Shown here piece after piece: positions 16,301-23,881 of a stretch of 23,952 nucleotides of DNA. Made by a program: the position numbers and the translations under genes. The notes under the pieces are model-generated. The model saw nothing but the letters and a program-made list of their open reading frames with translations. It was not told the DNA's origin and ran no database searches. Position 1 is the first letter of the stretch, and each line of letters begins with the position of its first letter. Origin of the DNA: CAYFUR01 sp964346275 (GTDB lineage Bacteria; Sumerlaeota; Sumerlaeia; SLMS01); assembly GCA_964346275.1 (NCBI GenBank), contig CAYFUR010000057.1:1-23952 (forward strand), in the 5' to 3' direction.

Positions 16301-16895
16301 GGACAAGGAAACCCGCGAGCGCATTTTCGACCCCTTTTTCACCACTAAATTCTCCGGCCGCGGCCTCGGCCTTGCCTCCGTCATGGGCATTGTGCGTTCC
16401 CACAAGGGCTTTATCCATGTGGAAAGCGAACCCGGCCGCGGGACCCGCATCTCTGTCTATCTCCCGGCGTGCGCGCCGCCCGGCAGCAGCGGCGAAGTTG
16501 AAATGCTCGCTGATTCCAGCGAATGGAGCACGAAGGGCCGTGTCCTGATCGTCGATGACGAGGAAATGGTGCGCTCCGTTCTCCGGAGAATCGTCGAGCG
16601 CGCTGGCTTCGAGGTGGAAGAGTCAGGAAACGGGCTCGACGCCCTCCGCCGCATCAAAGAAGACCCCGATGGGTTCAGCGGTATCCTCCTCGACTTGACC
16701 ATGCCCCGCCTCGACGGCGAAGAAGCCATGAAACAAATCCGCCTCATTCGCCCCGATATGCCGGTGATCCTCATGAGCGGGTTCAGCCGCTCGGAAATCA
16801 CAGAGCGATTCTCCAAATGCCGCATCTCCGGCTTTCTCTCGAAGCCCTTCCGCGCCAGTGATGTTCAGGATCTCTTAATGGAAGTCTTTGGATAG
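13317..16895 (+). CDS. Soluble hybrid sensor histidine kinase with six PAS-like domains and a receiver
   Basis: 1192 residues with no membrane helix. Order: a short leucine-rich coiled coil (~10-38), then PAS-like domains at about 55-158, 170-285, 295-415, 425-545, 555-670 and 680-800. A HisKA-type dimerisation domain follows with the phospho-accepting H831 in LGVLAGGIAHDFNNLL. The ATPase domain has an N-box around N939-N943 (NLVTNASESL), a G1 box DTGCGMD (D990) and FDPFFTTKFSGRGLGLA. The receiver (~1077-1192) has acidic D1080-D1081, phospho-acceptor D1126 in LLDLTMP, and K1176 in LSKPF. All catalytic residues are present. AAGGGA lies upstream of the ATG at good spacing. It is likely a cytosolic phosphorelay kinase sensing intracellular signals. 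No response regulator or phosphotransfer protein is adjacent, so its output is unknown. Confidence 0.9.
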   Translation: MNPGTPKSESVELEELSRQDLIDRIGLLENALARQAFKESGGDVGAMPEEPSPPIFELIYESMTDGVVGFDELGRIVFVNPGMAMMVGYSIESLIGKTAQQAWSEEIKEPVPRNQATTFELDIARRDGSTRHVTKKIFGLTTNPPLDVAIYRDFTRQKRAEKDVRRQKDFFRSMVENAHDLVLVIGETGLLTYVSPAVLSLLGYSHEELIGKTVIEFMTGEGQEAFLEAQAEALREPRRAFPIREARLRSFHGRPRRFAGTIRNLLVEPSVQGLVVNLADITRQRETEETLKHEHALLQGILATEIAAVVVLDEMGRLSFANRAAEEILEIHSGHLYGQPCTDLNLDFYDETGARREPVDQLFRRLREEGQPLRNARRSLRLADGRVKNLSLCGELLQLSTTETSGAVFLIRDVTRESQTESRLNLSERVLHSVENGIVVVDARTHGRPVTFVNSAFEDLTGVSPEFLQNRPTDALRGELPQTEALHAIFTALNRRERGRTLVETESREGRPLWIEVYTAPVQENGTNPTHLVGILNDVTPRQQAVMALRESETLLASVVDTTPLGLSLTDDEMNYVLVNRAFCDMFGYRQEDLLGRKFSFILPESQRAEAERIHQAFLRGEPEPVSEWRVLRSDGTPMDVQASVGRLTGQDGRPQKITLVEDITERKNEERRREEKEGFLKSIYDGVEAGIYVVDVRAGGDFVYTGMNPVLEQALGIPVDELSGMLLDELEDYLPDETVNRWQEKYNECLRAGEPLLFEETIELKGRQTKWITRLAPLKDNEGRIYRLVAILHQVTETRLAEQRQRDLEDKIASAQKLESLGVLAGGIAHDFNNLLVGILGNSSLALEEADEDTPLLSCLKQIDSTATRMSELTNQLLAYSGRAPFEIRPLDLNQHVEETVGLAQLSISKKTELSFFLTEDAPFVKADVTQLRQVLLNLVTNASESLGDMPGDVKVSTDVVGLEEADFQGVPWSEDLEPGVYARLRISDTGCGMDKETRERIFDPFFTTKFSGRGLGLASVMGIVRSHKGFIHVESEPGRGTRISVYLPACAPPGSSGEVEMLADSSEWSTKGRVLIVDDEEMVRSVLRRIVERAGFEVEESGNGLDALRRIKEDPDGFSGILLDLTMPRLDGEEAMKQIRLIRPDMPVILMSGFSRSEITERFSKCRISGFLSKPFRASDVQDLLMEVFG

Positions 16896-16965
16896 GGAGC
16901 TTTTATTCATTCCTTGCCGTATGCCGCTCCGCTTCTCCGTGCCCTTTCCCTCCACATTGACTCTT

Positions 16966-16998
16966 CTCGCCGGGTCTATATTGATTTGCCCGGGCGAG
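16966..16998. terminator. Hairpin between convergent kinase and GH15 genes, possible terminator
   Basis: CTCGCCGGG (16966-16974) pairs with CCCGGGCGAG (16989-16998) with one bulged G. It lies in the 118-base gap between two convergent genes, where a bidirectional terminator would be expected. Neither side carries a good T-run, so the call is weak. Confidence 0.3.
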
Positions 16999-17013
16999 CG
17001 AAAGTTTCTGCCG

Positions 17014-18840
17014 TCACATGGATGACTCAAACCGGTGCGGGTCGCTCAGCGATCGGTCCAGGTGATATGCCGCGCTAATTAAGGCTAAATGAGTGAATGC
17101 CTGAGGGAAATTACCGAGATGCTCGCCGCTCGGGCCCAGTTCCTCGGCGTAAAGTCCCACGTGATTCGCATAGCCGAGCATTTTCTCGAAATAGAACCGC
17201 GCCTTCTGGGTCTCTTTTGCCCGTGACAGGCACTCCACATACCAGAACGAGCACATGCTGAAGGTGCCTTCGCCACCCTCCAATCCATCCGTTGCCGAAT
17301 TCCCGGTCCGGTAGCGATAAACAAGAGAGTCCTCCACCAGGTGGCTCTCGATCGCCCGAAGAGTCGAAATCCACCGGGGGTCCGTTGGGCCGATGAATTT
17401 GACCAGGGGCATGAGCAGGGAGGCCGCATCCATATAGTCGGCTCCCTTGAACTGGACAAAGGCTTTCAAATCCGGATTCCAGAAGTTCTCGAAGATGTCG
17501 TAGTAAATCTCTGTCCGGACTTTCAGCCAGCGATCCAGCGGGGCAGGCAGCGACCGCTTGAGGGCCAGCCGCACGCCACGATCCACAGCCACCCAGCAAA
17601 GGACACGCGAATAGAGAAAATGGCGCCGGCCGCCGCGGACTTCCCAGATACTCTCGTCCGGCTGGTTGTAATTCTCGCACACCCAGTCGATCAGACGGAT
17701 ACAGTTGCGCCACAGGTCATAGGAAATTGGCTCGCCGTATTTATCGTAAAGATAGATCGAGTCCATCAACTCGCCGTAAATATCCAGCTGCAAGTGGCTC
17801 GCGGCGGCATTTCCAATGCGCACGGGATGGGAGTTCCGGAAACCGGAAAAGTGGCTCAACTCCTCCTCGGGAAGCTCTTTACGCCCATCAAGCCCGTACA
17901 TAATCCGAAGCTGGCCATCGGGCTCCAACTCCTCGCAGCGGTGCTCAATCCAGCCCATGAAACGCTTCGCCTCCGACGTATAGCCAAGCCGGATCAGCGC
18001 ATAGAGCGTAAACGACGCATCCCGAATCCATGTATAACGATAATCCCAGTTGCGGCCGCCGCCGATCTCCTCGGGCAGGGAAAACGTCGGCGCGGCAACA
18101 AGAGACCCATGGGGATGGGAGGTCAGCATCTTCAGTGTCAGAGCCGACCGATTGACCATCTCGCGCCACCGTCCCTGATATCTGCTCTGCGCCACCCACC
18201 GGTGCCAGAAATTCACGGTCTCCTTGAAACTGCTTGAGACATAGTTCTCCCGGCCACAGGCGCTTTCCATCTCTCCCGCCGCTTCCTCCAGAATAAAAGC
18301 CGCTGTCTCGCCACTTTGAAGGGTAAACTCCGCCACGGCGGCTCCGTTGTGAATCCGAACCGGCACCTCGCTGCGAAGCCGCAGCGAAAGCCCATCGGTC
18401 CCCTCGGAGTGGAAAATCACACCGCAATCATCTTCCTCGATCCGATGGGAGGCCCGGCCATAATCAAAAGCGGGAGAACAAACCATGCGGAAATTCATCT
18501 CGCCGTGAACGCATTTTGCCCGCCGCACAAGGTTGTGGGCAAAACCCCCGTTGTGATCCACGGGCATGAAATCGGACACCTCGGCGATCGCTCCCTCGCA
18601 AAGAAAGCGGGTCAGGAGAATATTGGTGTCGGGGAGATAAAGCTGCCTGTGCTTCGGAGACTCCATGAGCGGCGCAAGCTCGAAAAAACCGCCCCGTTCC
18701 TCGTCCAATAACTTGGCGAAAATCGACGGGGAATCAAAATGCGGGAAACACATAAAGTCGATACACGCATCCATATCAACCAATGCGATTGTGTGCAGAT
18801 CGCCGATAATGCCATGGTTTTCAATGGGATGGACAGCCAT
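17014..18840 (-). CDS. Glycoside hydrolase family 15 (glucoamylase/trehalase-like)
   Basis: About 608 residues, cytosolic (no signal peptide). The N-terminus IENHGIIGDLHTIALVDMDACIDFMCFPHFDSPSIFAKLLD is the hallmark of bacterial GH15 proteins annotated as glucoamylases or trehalases. A beta-sandwich domain (~1-240) precedes the (alpha/alpha)6 barrel. Barrel motifs are GGGRNWDYRYTWIRDASFTLYAL near residue 265-280, the general-acid candidate E357 in QLDIYGELMD, and the general-base candidate E524 in GGEGTFSMCSFWYVE. They hydrolyse alpha-glucosidic bonds in starch-type glucans or trehalose; I cannot tell which. I start at ATG 18840 because the extension to 18951 adds an unlike N-terminus; the Shine-Dalgarno (GAGAG) is weak. 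It converges on the kinase gene and diverges from the PBP4 gene. Confidence 0.87.
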   Translation of the reverse strand: MAVHPIENHGIIGDLHTIALVDMDACIDFMCFPHFDSPSIFAKLLDEERGGFFELAPLMESPKHRQLYLPDTNILLTRFLCEGAIAEVSDFMPVDHNGGFAHNLVRRAKCVHGEMNFRMVCSPAFDYGRASHRIEEDDCGVIFHSEGTDGLSLRLRSEVPVRIHNGAAVAEFTLQSGETAAFILEEAAGEMESACGRENYVSSSFKETVNFWHRWVAQSRYQGRWREMVNRSALTLKMLTSHPHGSLVAAPTFSLPEEIGGGRNWDYRYTWIRDASFTLYALIRLGYTSEAKRFMGWIEHRCEELEPDGQLRIMYGLDGRKELPEEELSHFSGFRNSHPVRIGNAAASHLQLDIYGELMDSIYLYDKYGEPISYDLWRNCIRLIDWVCENYNQPDESIWEVRGGRRHFLYSRVLCWVAVDRGVRLALKRSLPAPLDRWLKVRTEIYYDIFENFWNPDLKAFVQFKGADYMDAASLLMPLVKFIGPTDPRWISTLRAIESHLVEDSLVYRYRTGNSATDGLEGGEGTFSMCSFWYVECLSRAKETQKARFYFEKMLGYANHVGLYAEELGPSGEHLGNFPQAFTHLALISAAYHLDRSLSDPHRFESSM

Positions 18841-19024
18841 GTGGAGACTCTCAGGAGGCAAATTGCAGAAAGGGTGGGCCACCAGCCCCCCTGGCTCAAG
18901 CAGGAAATGACCAAAGAAAAACCTCTTTTCAGTAGAAAAAAGGCTTCCCATTGTCTGAGCCTCTCTTCAGACTCTTTCCGTCCCGTGACGGGACCACGTC
19001 TATACAACTCGCCGGCAGGAACGC

Positions 19025-20446
19025 ATGACACGACTTCTATTCCTTATTTTTCTTCTCCTGATCACCCCTCCATTTCTCAGCGCTGCCCCTCTCGATCAAC
19101 GGATTGAAAGCATCCTGTCTCGAGGCTCGGCGGCCCGGGCAGTATGGGGATTTTACGCCGCCGATCTGGCATCGGGAGACACCCTGGCAGATATCAATGG
19201 CACCCGCCTTCTCGTTCCCGCCAGCAACCGCAAACTCGTCACCACCGCCATGACGCTGGACCGTTTATCCCCTGCGGACACCTTCCGCACGACGCTCCGG
19301 ACGGAAGAAGTTTCCCCCGCGGGTCAAGCAAACGGTGACCTGGTCCTTCATGCGACCGGGGATCCCACCTGGATCCCCGAACTCCTCGGCGGCCGGCCCG
19401 GGCAAATGAAAATCCGGGAACTCGCCCGCCAGGCGGCCTCCAGCGGCCTGCGACGCGTCGCGGGCGATCTCGTCGTCGACACCGGCCGCTTCCGCAATCC
19501 CTCTCCCATCCCCCCCGGGTGGACCTGGGATAATCTCGATGCCAGCTACGCCAGCCTTCCCGCCGTTTTTTCCGTAAACGCAAACCTTGCCGCCATCACC
19601 ATCCGCCCCACGAGACCGGGGGCGCCCCTCGATATCAAGCCCACCATCCCCGAAGCCTTTCAGCTCAACAATCAGACGGTTACCCTCGGCGGCGGCTCCG
19701 CGCCGACATTTCAAATCATTCGCCGTCTCGATGGCAGGGAACTCACCCTGACCGGCGGCGTCCCTGTCAATTCAGGCAGCGCCGTTCGCTCGATCCCCCT
19801 CGGCGGCCCCGCTGAAGTCAACGCCCAGATGCTGCGCCGCGCCCTGGATGACGAAGGGATCACCATCGAGGGAGAGGTGGTGCTGAAGGAAAGCGTGGAA
19901 GAGGGGACCACCTTGCTGGGGGTGGTGGAAGGAGCCACGATCGCCGAAACCATCAAAGCCTGCAACCAGGAAAGCCACAACTTCCTCGCCGAATCGCTCT
20001 ATCTTCTTTCCGCGGCGGATCGTTATGGCCGCGCAAGCTACCGCTCGGCCCACCGCCTGGAAGAAGAATTCTGGCGGGAAATCGGCGCCGGGAGCGACCA
20101 CGTTCACGGTGTAGATGGAAGCGGCCTCGCCCGGGAAAATGCCATCACGGCGGAGGCCCTCGTTCAACTCCTCGCCGAGATGCAGGAAAACGCCGTGTTC
20201 ACCGAGAGCCTCCCAATCAGCGGCCGCAGCGGCACCCTGCGTTATCGCCTCGCACAGAACGGCATGGCCGGCCGCGTTCGCGCAAAAACCGGCACGCTCG
20301 ACGGTGTCTCCGCTCTCAGCGGCTATGTGACCACCAACTCCGGCCGCACCGTCGCTTTCTCGATTATGGCGAACAATTACACGTCCAGCACGGCCTCGAT
20401 CCGCCGGACCATCGATGAAATCGTCACGATTCTCGCCGCTCGATGA
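19025..20446 (+). CDS. dacB: D-alanyl-D-alanine carboxypeptidase/endopeptidase, PBP4 type (S13)
   Basis: 473 residues with a signal peptide (MTRLLFLIFLLLITPPFLSAAP). All three penicillin-binding motifs of family S13 are present: S67-N-R-K70 in VPASNRKLVTTAM, S317-H-N319 in NQESHNFLAESLY, and K421-T-G in RAKTGTLDG. The large insertion between SxxK and SxN is typical of PBP4. The VDGSGLARENAITAEALVQLL segment is also conserved in the family. It cleaves the terminal D-Ala or peptide crosslinks of peptidoglycan in the periplasm, implying a peptidoglycan wall. AGGA lies five bases before the ATG. The gene is divergent from GH15 (184-base gap), and the prepilin gene follows after 109 bases. Confidence 0.92.
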   Translation: MTRLLFLIFLLLITPPFLSAAPLDQRIESILSRGSAARAVWGFYAADLASGDTLADINGTRLLVPASNRKLVTTAMTLDRLSPADTFRTTLRTEEVSPAGQANGDLVLHATGDPTWIPELLGGRPGQMKIRELARQAASSGLRRVAGDLVVDTGRFRNPSPIPPGWTWDNLDASYASLPAVFSVNANLAAITIRPTRPGAPLDIKPTIPEAFQLNNQTVTLGGGSAPTFQIIRRLDGRELTLTGGVPVNSGSAVRSIPLGGPAEVNAQMLRRALDDEGITIEGEVVLKESVEEGTTLLGVVEGATIAETIKACNQESHNFLAESLYLLSAADRYGRASYRSAHRLEEEFWREIGAGSDHVHGVDGSGLARENAITAEALVQLLAEMQENAVFTESLPISGRSGTLRYRLAQNGMAGRVRAKTGTLDGVSALSGYVTTNSGRTVAFSIMANNYTSSTASIRRTIDEIVTILAAR

Positions 20447-20479
20447 GAAAAGAGATTCGAATTGCAACTTTTCCTTTGC

Positions 20480-20509
20480 TTTACGGCCCCGCTTTTAGTT
20501 GATTATATC
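20480..20509 (+). promoter_or_regulatory. Candidate promoter for the prepilin gene
   Basis: TTTACG (20480-20485) and TATATC (20504-20509) are separated by 18 bases; each matches four of six sigma70 consensus positions. Transcription near 20516 would give a leader of about 40 bases before the ATG at 20556. The region is AT-richer than its surroundings. Weak evidence. Confidence 0.28.
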
Positions 20510-20555
20510 AAGCAACGGAATAACAGAAGGCTTCGACAAAAGGAGTCGCAAGGCA

Positions 20556-21227
20556 ATGGGCCCCAAATACTTCAAAGCATTTACTCTGATCGAACTTCTC
20601 ATCGTCGTCGCCATTATCGCCATCCTGGCAGCGATTGCTGTCCCGAACTTCCTGGAAGCCCAGACCCGCGCCAAAGTCAGCCGCGTCAAGGCTGACCTTC
20701 GGACCCTGGCCACCGGGATTGAATCCTATACCGTCGATTACAACAAGCCACCTTTTGACTGGGCGGAGGATGTCAGTTTCCCCTATTACCTCCATTCGGG
20801 AATTTCGACACCTGTTTCCTATGTCTCATCGGGTGCGCGCCTCACCGATGTGTTCGCCGATAATCGCCAGTCGAGCTTCTTCAACCCCAACGACATTCGC
20901 GAGCGATTCCGCTATCGAGCCTTCGGCCAGGAATACCTCTCCGGAGGTGTCCCGGGATCGCCCTTCAGCGGCCTCCCGGGCCCCAGCGCCCCTGGTAACC
21001 AGAAAGCCCTCGACGTCCACGGCGCCTGGTTCCTCGTCTCCAAAGGCCCCGACGCCTCCAACGCGCCGCTGCCCCAGGGGTTCTCCGATGGCAATAATGA
21101 GGATGATTGGCTCTGGCTTCCCTACGACCCAACAAACGGAACGGTCTCCTCAGGCGAAGTCATCAGAAGCCAGAGCGTTCCCGATGTGGGCGCCGTGGGT
21201 TACGGAGAAGAAGTCATTTATCAATGA
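20556..21227 (+). CDS. Type II secretion/type IV pilin-like prepilin
   Basis: A 223-residue prepilin. The start at ATG 20556 follows AGGAG (20541-20545, ten bases), giving the short basic leader MGPKYFKA. Then comes the class III cleavage motif FTLIELLIVVAIIAILAAIAVPNFLEAQ, with the essential Glu at +5. The residue before the cleavage site is Ala where Gly is usual; prepilin peptidases tolerate Ala in some cases. The N-terminal helix leads into KADLRTLATGIESYTVDYNKPPF, typical of the GspG-like prepilins abundant in Sumerlaeota, Hydrogenedentes and planctomycetes. The C-terminal globular part has HGAWFLVSKGPDASN, DDWLWLPYDPTNGTVSSGEVIR, common in the same proteins. No secretion-machinery genes are adjacent; a strong terminator follows, so it is a stand-alone unit. 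Confidence 0.88.
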   Translation: MGPKYFKAFTLIELLIVVAIIAILAAIAVPNFLEAQTRAKVSRVKADLRTLATGIESYTVDYNKPPFDWAEDVSFPYYLHSGISTPVSYVSSGARLTDVFADNRQSSFFNPNDIRERFRYRAFGQEYLSGGVPGSPFSGLPGPSAPGNQKALDVHGAWFLVSKGPDASNAPLPQGFSDGNNEDDWLWLPYDPTNGTVSSGEVIRSQSVPDVGAVGYGEEVIYQ

Positions 21228-21253
21228 TACCCCAATCCTGGGGTGGGGGTGAG

Positions 21254-21288
21254 AGCCGCCTGGTTCGCCGGGCGGCTTTCCTTATTTT
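21254..21288 (+). terminator. Rho-independent terminator after the prepilin gene
   Basis: AGCCGCCTGG (21254-21263) pairs with CCGGGCGGCT (21268-21277), including one G-T pair, around a TTCG loop. It is followed by TTCCTTATTTT. It ends the prepilin transcript 27 bases after the stop and lies just beyond the end of the convergent M55 gene. Confidence 0.85.
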
Positions 21289-21300
21289 AACCTGCATCCC

Positions 21301-22131
21301 TCAGCCGAAAGGCGCCACGCGCCGCCATGCCTCCAGAAAATCCGCTCCCCGGGAAATCACTGTGCGCGGCTCGACAATCTCGACGCCTTCGCGGCCGCGA
21401 TACTTGTCCATGTTATCGGCCGTCACGATCTCCATACGGATTTCCACTTCACCACCGATGGAGAATGGCTCCCGATCGGAAAGCTGCTCCAGCGATTGCC
21501 GCGCCGCTTTCTCGATCATCCTGCGGGCCCGCACGGGCGGGACATGCCGCGCGGAATAGCGAGAAAGCCCCTTTTTCACCGCCACTGTCGTGACCGAACG
21601 GCCAAGCAACTGCTCCGCCTCGTGGCATGCCTTATCGTCTCCGCTGACCAACACCACCGGCGTTCCGAAATGCCCGCAAAGCGCCGCGAAGATGCCGATT
21701 TCACCCACCGGTTGGCCGTTGATTGCAATCTCGAGCCAATGCGTCGTCGCGATCGTGTGAGACAAAACACCCTTCGGGGTCCCCGCCATGGAATGCATCC
21801 CCACAATAAAGCAGGCATCGCATCCGCCTTCGAGCATCTCGGTATAGTTCGCCCACCCATGATGCGTCACAAATTCGCAATCCGGATCGATCAATTCGGG
21901 GATAATCGAGCTGAAGGCCGCGCCGCCTCCCGATCCGGCAGCGCCCGCGCCATGGGAATCCACCACCACGATCTCTGACGAGCCGGCTGCCCACGCTCCC
22001 CGCACTGCGGCGTTGATCTCCTCGGTGTAGAGGCGCCTGCCCTCCTGATACATTGGCCCGGCATGATTCACCTGGTCCCAGTGATTCACACCCGCCACAC
22101 CTTCCATGTCGGCCAGGATCATGACCCGCAT
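21301..22131 (-). CDS. M55 family D-aminopeptidase (DppA-like)
   Basis: 276 residues when started at ATG 22131, preceded by GAGGAAGG eight bases upstream; a second in-frame ATG at 22149 has no such signal. With this start the zinc ligands fall where expected from Bacillus DppA: D8 and E10 in ILADMEGVAGV, H60 in VVVDSHG, H113 in IVGMHSMAGTPKGVLSH, and E144 in NGQPVGEIG. The family removes N-terminal D-amino acids from peptides such as D-Ala-D-Ala, in the cytoplasm. The enzyme may recycle wall-derived D-peptides, in line with the PBP4 gene nearby, but the two are on different transcripts. No dipeptide transporter is adjacent. It is convergent with the prepilin gene and divergent from the DUF2227-like gene. 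Confidence 0.9.
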   Translation of the reverse strand: MRVMILADMEGVAGVNHWDQVNHAGPMYQEGRRLYTEEINAAVRGAWAAGSSEIVVVDSHGAGAAGSGGGAAFSSIIPELIDPDCEFVTHHGWANYTEMLEGGCDACFIVGMHSMAGTPKGVLSHTIATTHWLEIAINGQPVGEIGIFAALCGHFGTPVVLVSGDDKACHEAEQLLGRSVTTVAVKKGLSRYSARHVPPVRARRMIEKAARQSLEQLSDREPFSIGGEVEIRMEIVTADNMDKYRGREGVEIVEPRTVISRGADFLEAWRRVAPFG

Positions 22132-22279
22132 CGGCGCCACCTTCCTCATTTCAGTTTACCAGCACTCCACTCAATCTTTTTTCGAAGTCCAACGCAAGCC
22201 CGCCCGATCCGGTCTTTCCCCTTGCCGCTGTTCCGCTATCCGGGCCAACGGGAATCAGAATCGAATCCGGAGTCAACCC

Positions 22280-22759
22280 ATGCCGCGGGGAAAAGTGCAT
22301 TTCGCCATCGAAGCCGCCGCCGGCATCGGACTGGCCACGGCGCTGTATTTTCCCGAAGTCCGCGAACAGATCCCTGGACAAGTCACCACCGACGCCCTCA
22401 TCGCCTTCACCGTGGGCTATCTCTTCAGCCTTTTTTTCATCAGTCCGGACCTCGATCTCGCCCGCTGCGAGGCCCGCCGCCGGTGGGGGCCCTTTGGCAT
22501 CATCTGGTTCCCCTACGACAAGCTCTTTCGCCATCGGGGAATTTCCCATTCGCTGCTCTTCGGCACGGCAACCCGGCTGATTTACCTGGCCGTGATCCTC
22601 GGCCTGCCGGCCTTCGCCGTGGCGGCCCAGCTTGAATGGTCCCCGCCCGGCAATTTCGACTACAACAGTGTGCTCCCCTACCTGCCGGTTCTTCTCGGCT
22701 TTATCGTCGGCTGCTATATTCCCGATGTGATCCACTGCACCGTCGATCGGATCTTCTGA
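22280..22759 (+). CDS. DUF2227/YdjM-like metal-dependent membrane protein
   Basis: 159 residues with about three or four membrane helices. Histidine/aspartate motifs are placed as in the DUF2227 putative metal-binding family: KVHFAIE near the N-terminus, FFISPDLDLA at the end of a helix, KLFRHRGISHSLLFG in the centre and YIPDVIHCTVDRIF at the C-terminus. These are consistent with a metal site at the membrane face, resembling the YdjM family of predicted membrane-bound metal-dependent hydrolases. The start at ATG 22280 follows GGAG by seven bases; an in-frame extension to 22106 overlaps the divergent M55 gene. Function is not known. The aminotransferase follows after 83 bases and may be co-transcribed. 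Confidence 0.75.
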   Translation: MPRGKVHFAIEAAAGIGLATALYFPEVREQIPGQVTTDALIAFTVGYLFSLFFISPDLDLARCEARRRWGPFGIIWFPYDKLFRHRGISHSLLFGTATRLIYLAVILGLPAFAVAAQLEWSPPGNFDYNSVLPYLPVLLGFIVGCYIPDVIHCTVDRIF

Positions 22760-22842
22760 CCCCGGCGGACTTTCTTGCTGACAACACGGCCCCCTTTCCC
22801 CAATCACCTGCGCAGCTCTCGCGGATGAGGTTCCCCGCTCCC

Positions 22843-23724
22843 ATGCCGATTATCTATCTCAATGGCAAGTTCGTTGAACAGCTCGATGCCGCCCTGGATC
22901 CCCTCGATCGCGGTGTCCTCCTGGGCGACGGGCTCTTCGAAACAATCCGCTGCGAAAGCGGCCAGTTGCTCTTTCACCTGGCCCACTACGCGCGCCTGGG
23001 CCGCAGCGCCCGCCTCGTGGAAATCCCCTGGAACATGAACTCCGAGGACCTTCTGGCGATCTGCCAGCAGGTCCTCGACGCCAACCAGCTCGAACACGCC
23101 CGCCTGCGCATCACGCTCACGCGCGGCGAATCCGCCGCCTCCCCCGGCCAGAGCACCCGCCAGTCCGCCCCCACGCTCATCGTCCATGTCCAGCCGTTTG
23201 ACCAGGCCGCTCTCGACAAAACCCGCCTGCGCGGCTGGGCCGCCTCCATCGCCACCTTTCCCATCAACCACCGCTCACCCCTCGCCCAAGTGAAATCCAC
23301 CAGCTATCAGGAACACGTCCTCGCCCGCCACTTCGCCACGCGCAACGGCTATAACGAGGCCCTTCTGCTCAACACCGACGGCCTTCTCGCCGAAGGCGCC
23401 ATGTCCAACCTCTTCATCGTGCGCGATGGCAAGGTCATCACGCCCCCCGTGGAGGACGGCGCCCTGCCCGGCGTCCAGCGCCTCAAAATCGGCCTCATCT
23501 GCAGCCGCCTCGGCATCGAATACGAAGAGCGCAGCCTGACCGCGGAGGACCTCTACAACGCCGGCGAAGCCTTCATGACCAACGCCCTCATCGAGGTCAT
23601 GCCTCTCGTCCTGGCGGACAAAACGCGCATCGGCACGGGCGAGCCCGGAGAGGTGACAGAGCGGCTTTACCGCGAGCACCGCCGGGACGTGGACATGTTC
23701 CTGGCGACGCTCCGGGAGAGCTGA
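22843..23724 (+). CDS. Class IV PLP-dependent aminotransferase
   Basis: 293 residues. The N-terminus MPIIYLNGKFV and DRGVLLGDGLFETIRC are standard for fold-type IV enzymes. The PLP lysine is K151 in LAQVKSTSYQEHVLARHFA. The cofactor-binding glutamate is E184 in GLLAEGAMSNLFIV. PPVEDGALPGVQR, EERSLTAEDLYNAGEAFMTNAL and the final RLYREH complete the fold. The family includes branched-chain aminotransferase, D-amino acid transaminase and 4-amino-4-deoxychorismate lyase. The short length and loop sequences do not decide between them; I lean to aminodeoxychorismate lyase or D-amino acid transaminase over IlvE. The start at 22843 fits the family; an ATG at 22825 in the same frame has no better ribosome site. 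Confidence 0.9.
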   Translation: MPIIYLNGKFVEQLDAALDPLDRGVLLGDGLFETIRCESGQLLFHLAHYARLGRSARLVEIPWNMNSEDLLAICQQVLDANQLEHARLRITLTRGESAASPGQSTRQSAPTLIVHVQPFDQAALDKTRLRGWAASIATFPINHRSPLAQVKSTSYQEHVLARHFATRNGYNEALLLNTDGLLAEGAMSNLFIVRDGKVITPPVEDGALPGVQRLKIGLICSRLGIEYEERSLTAEDLYNAGEAFMTNALIEVMPLVLADKTRIGTGEPGEVTERLYREHRRDVDMFLATLRES

Positions 23725-23773
23725 AAAAAGGCTTGCTCGCGGAGGACCACCTGGCCCATGAAAGCGGGCTCAG

Positions 23774-23792
23774 GCGCGCCTTCCCGGCGCGC
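23774..23792. other. GC-rich hairpin between aminotransferase and tRNA-His
   Basis: GCGCGCC (23774-23780) and GGCGCGC (23786-23792) form a perfect 7-base stem with a TTCCC loop. No T-run follows on the plus strand. It could slow or end transcription of the aminotransferase gene before the tRNA, but it is not a canonical terminator. Confidence 0.35.
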
Positions 23793-23803
23793 TCTCCTCC
23801 GGC

Positions 23804-23881
23804 GGCGGGTGTAGCTCAGTTGGTTAGAGCACAGGATTGTGGATCCTGGGGTCGCGGGTTCAAATCCCGTCATCCGCCCCA
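23804..23881 (+). tRNA. tRNA-His (anticodon GTG)
   Basis: A full cloverleaf is readable. The acceptor GCGGGTG pairs with CATCCGC (one G-T pair). The D arm is GCTC...GAGC. The anticodon stem CAGGA/TCCTG encloses the loop TTGTGGA, with anticodon GTG. The T arm is GCGGG TTCAAAT CCCGT. The extra G at -1 (23804) facing discriminator C73 is the histidine identity element, and CCA is encoded (23879-23881). A TTTTC tract follows directly. Confidence 0.96.

Noticed and set aside
23773..23780. GGCGCGCC palindrome as a possible operator or recombination site
   Set aside because: An 8-base palindrome in GC-rich DNA is expected by chance; it is better explained as part of the hairpin at 23774-23792.
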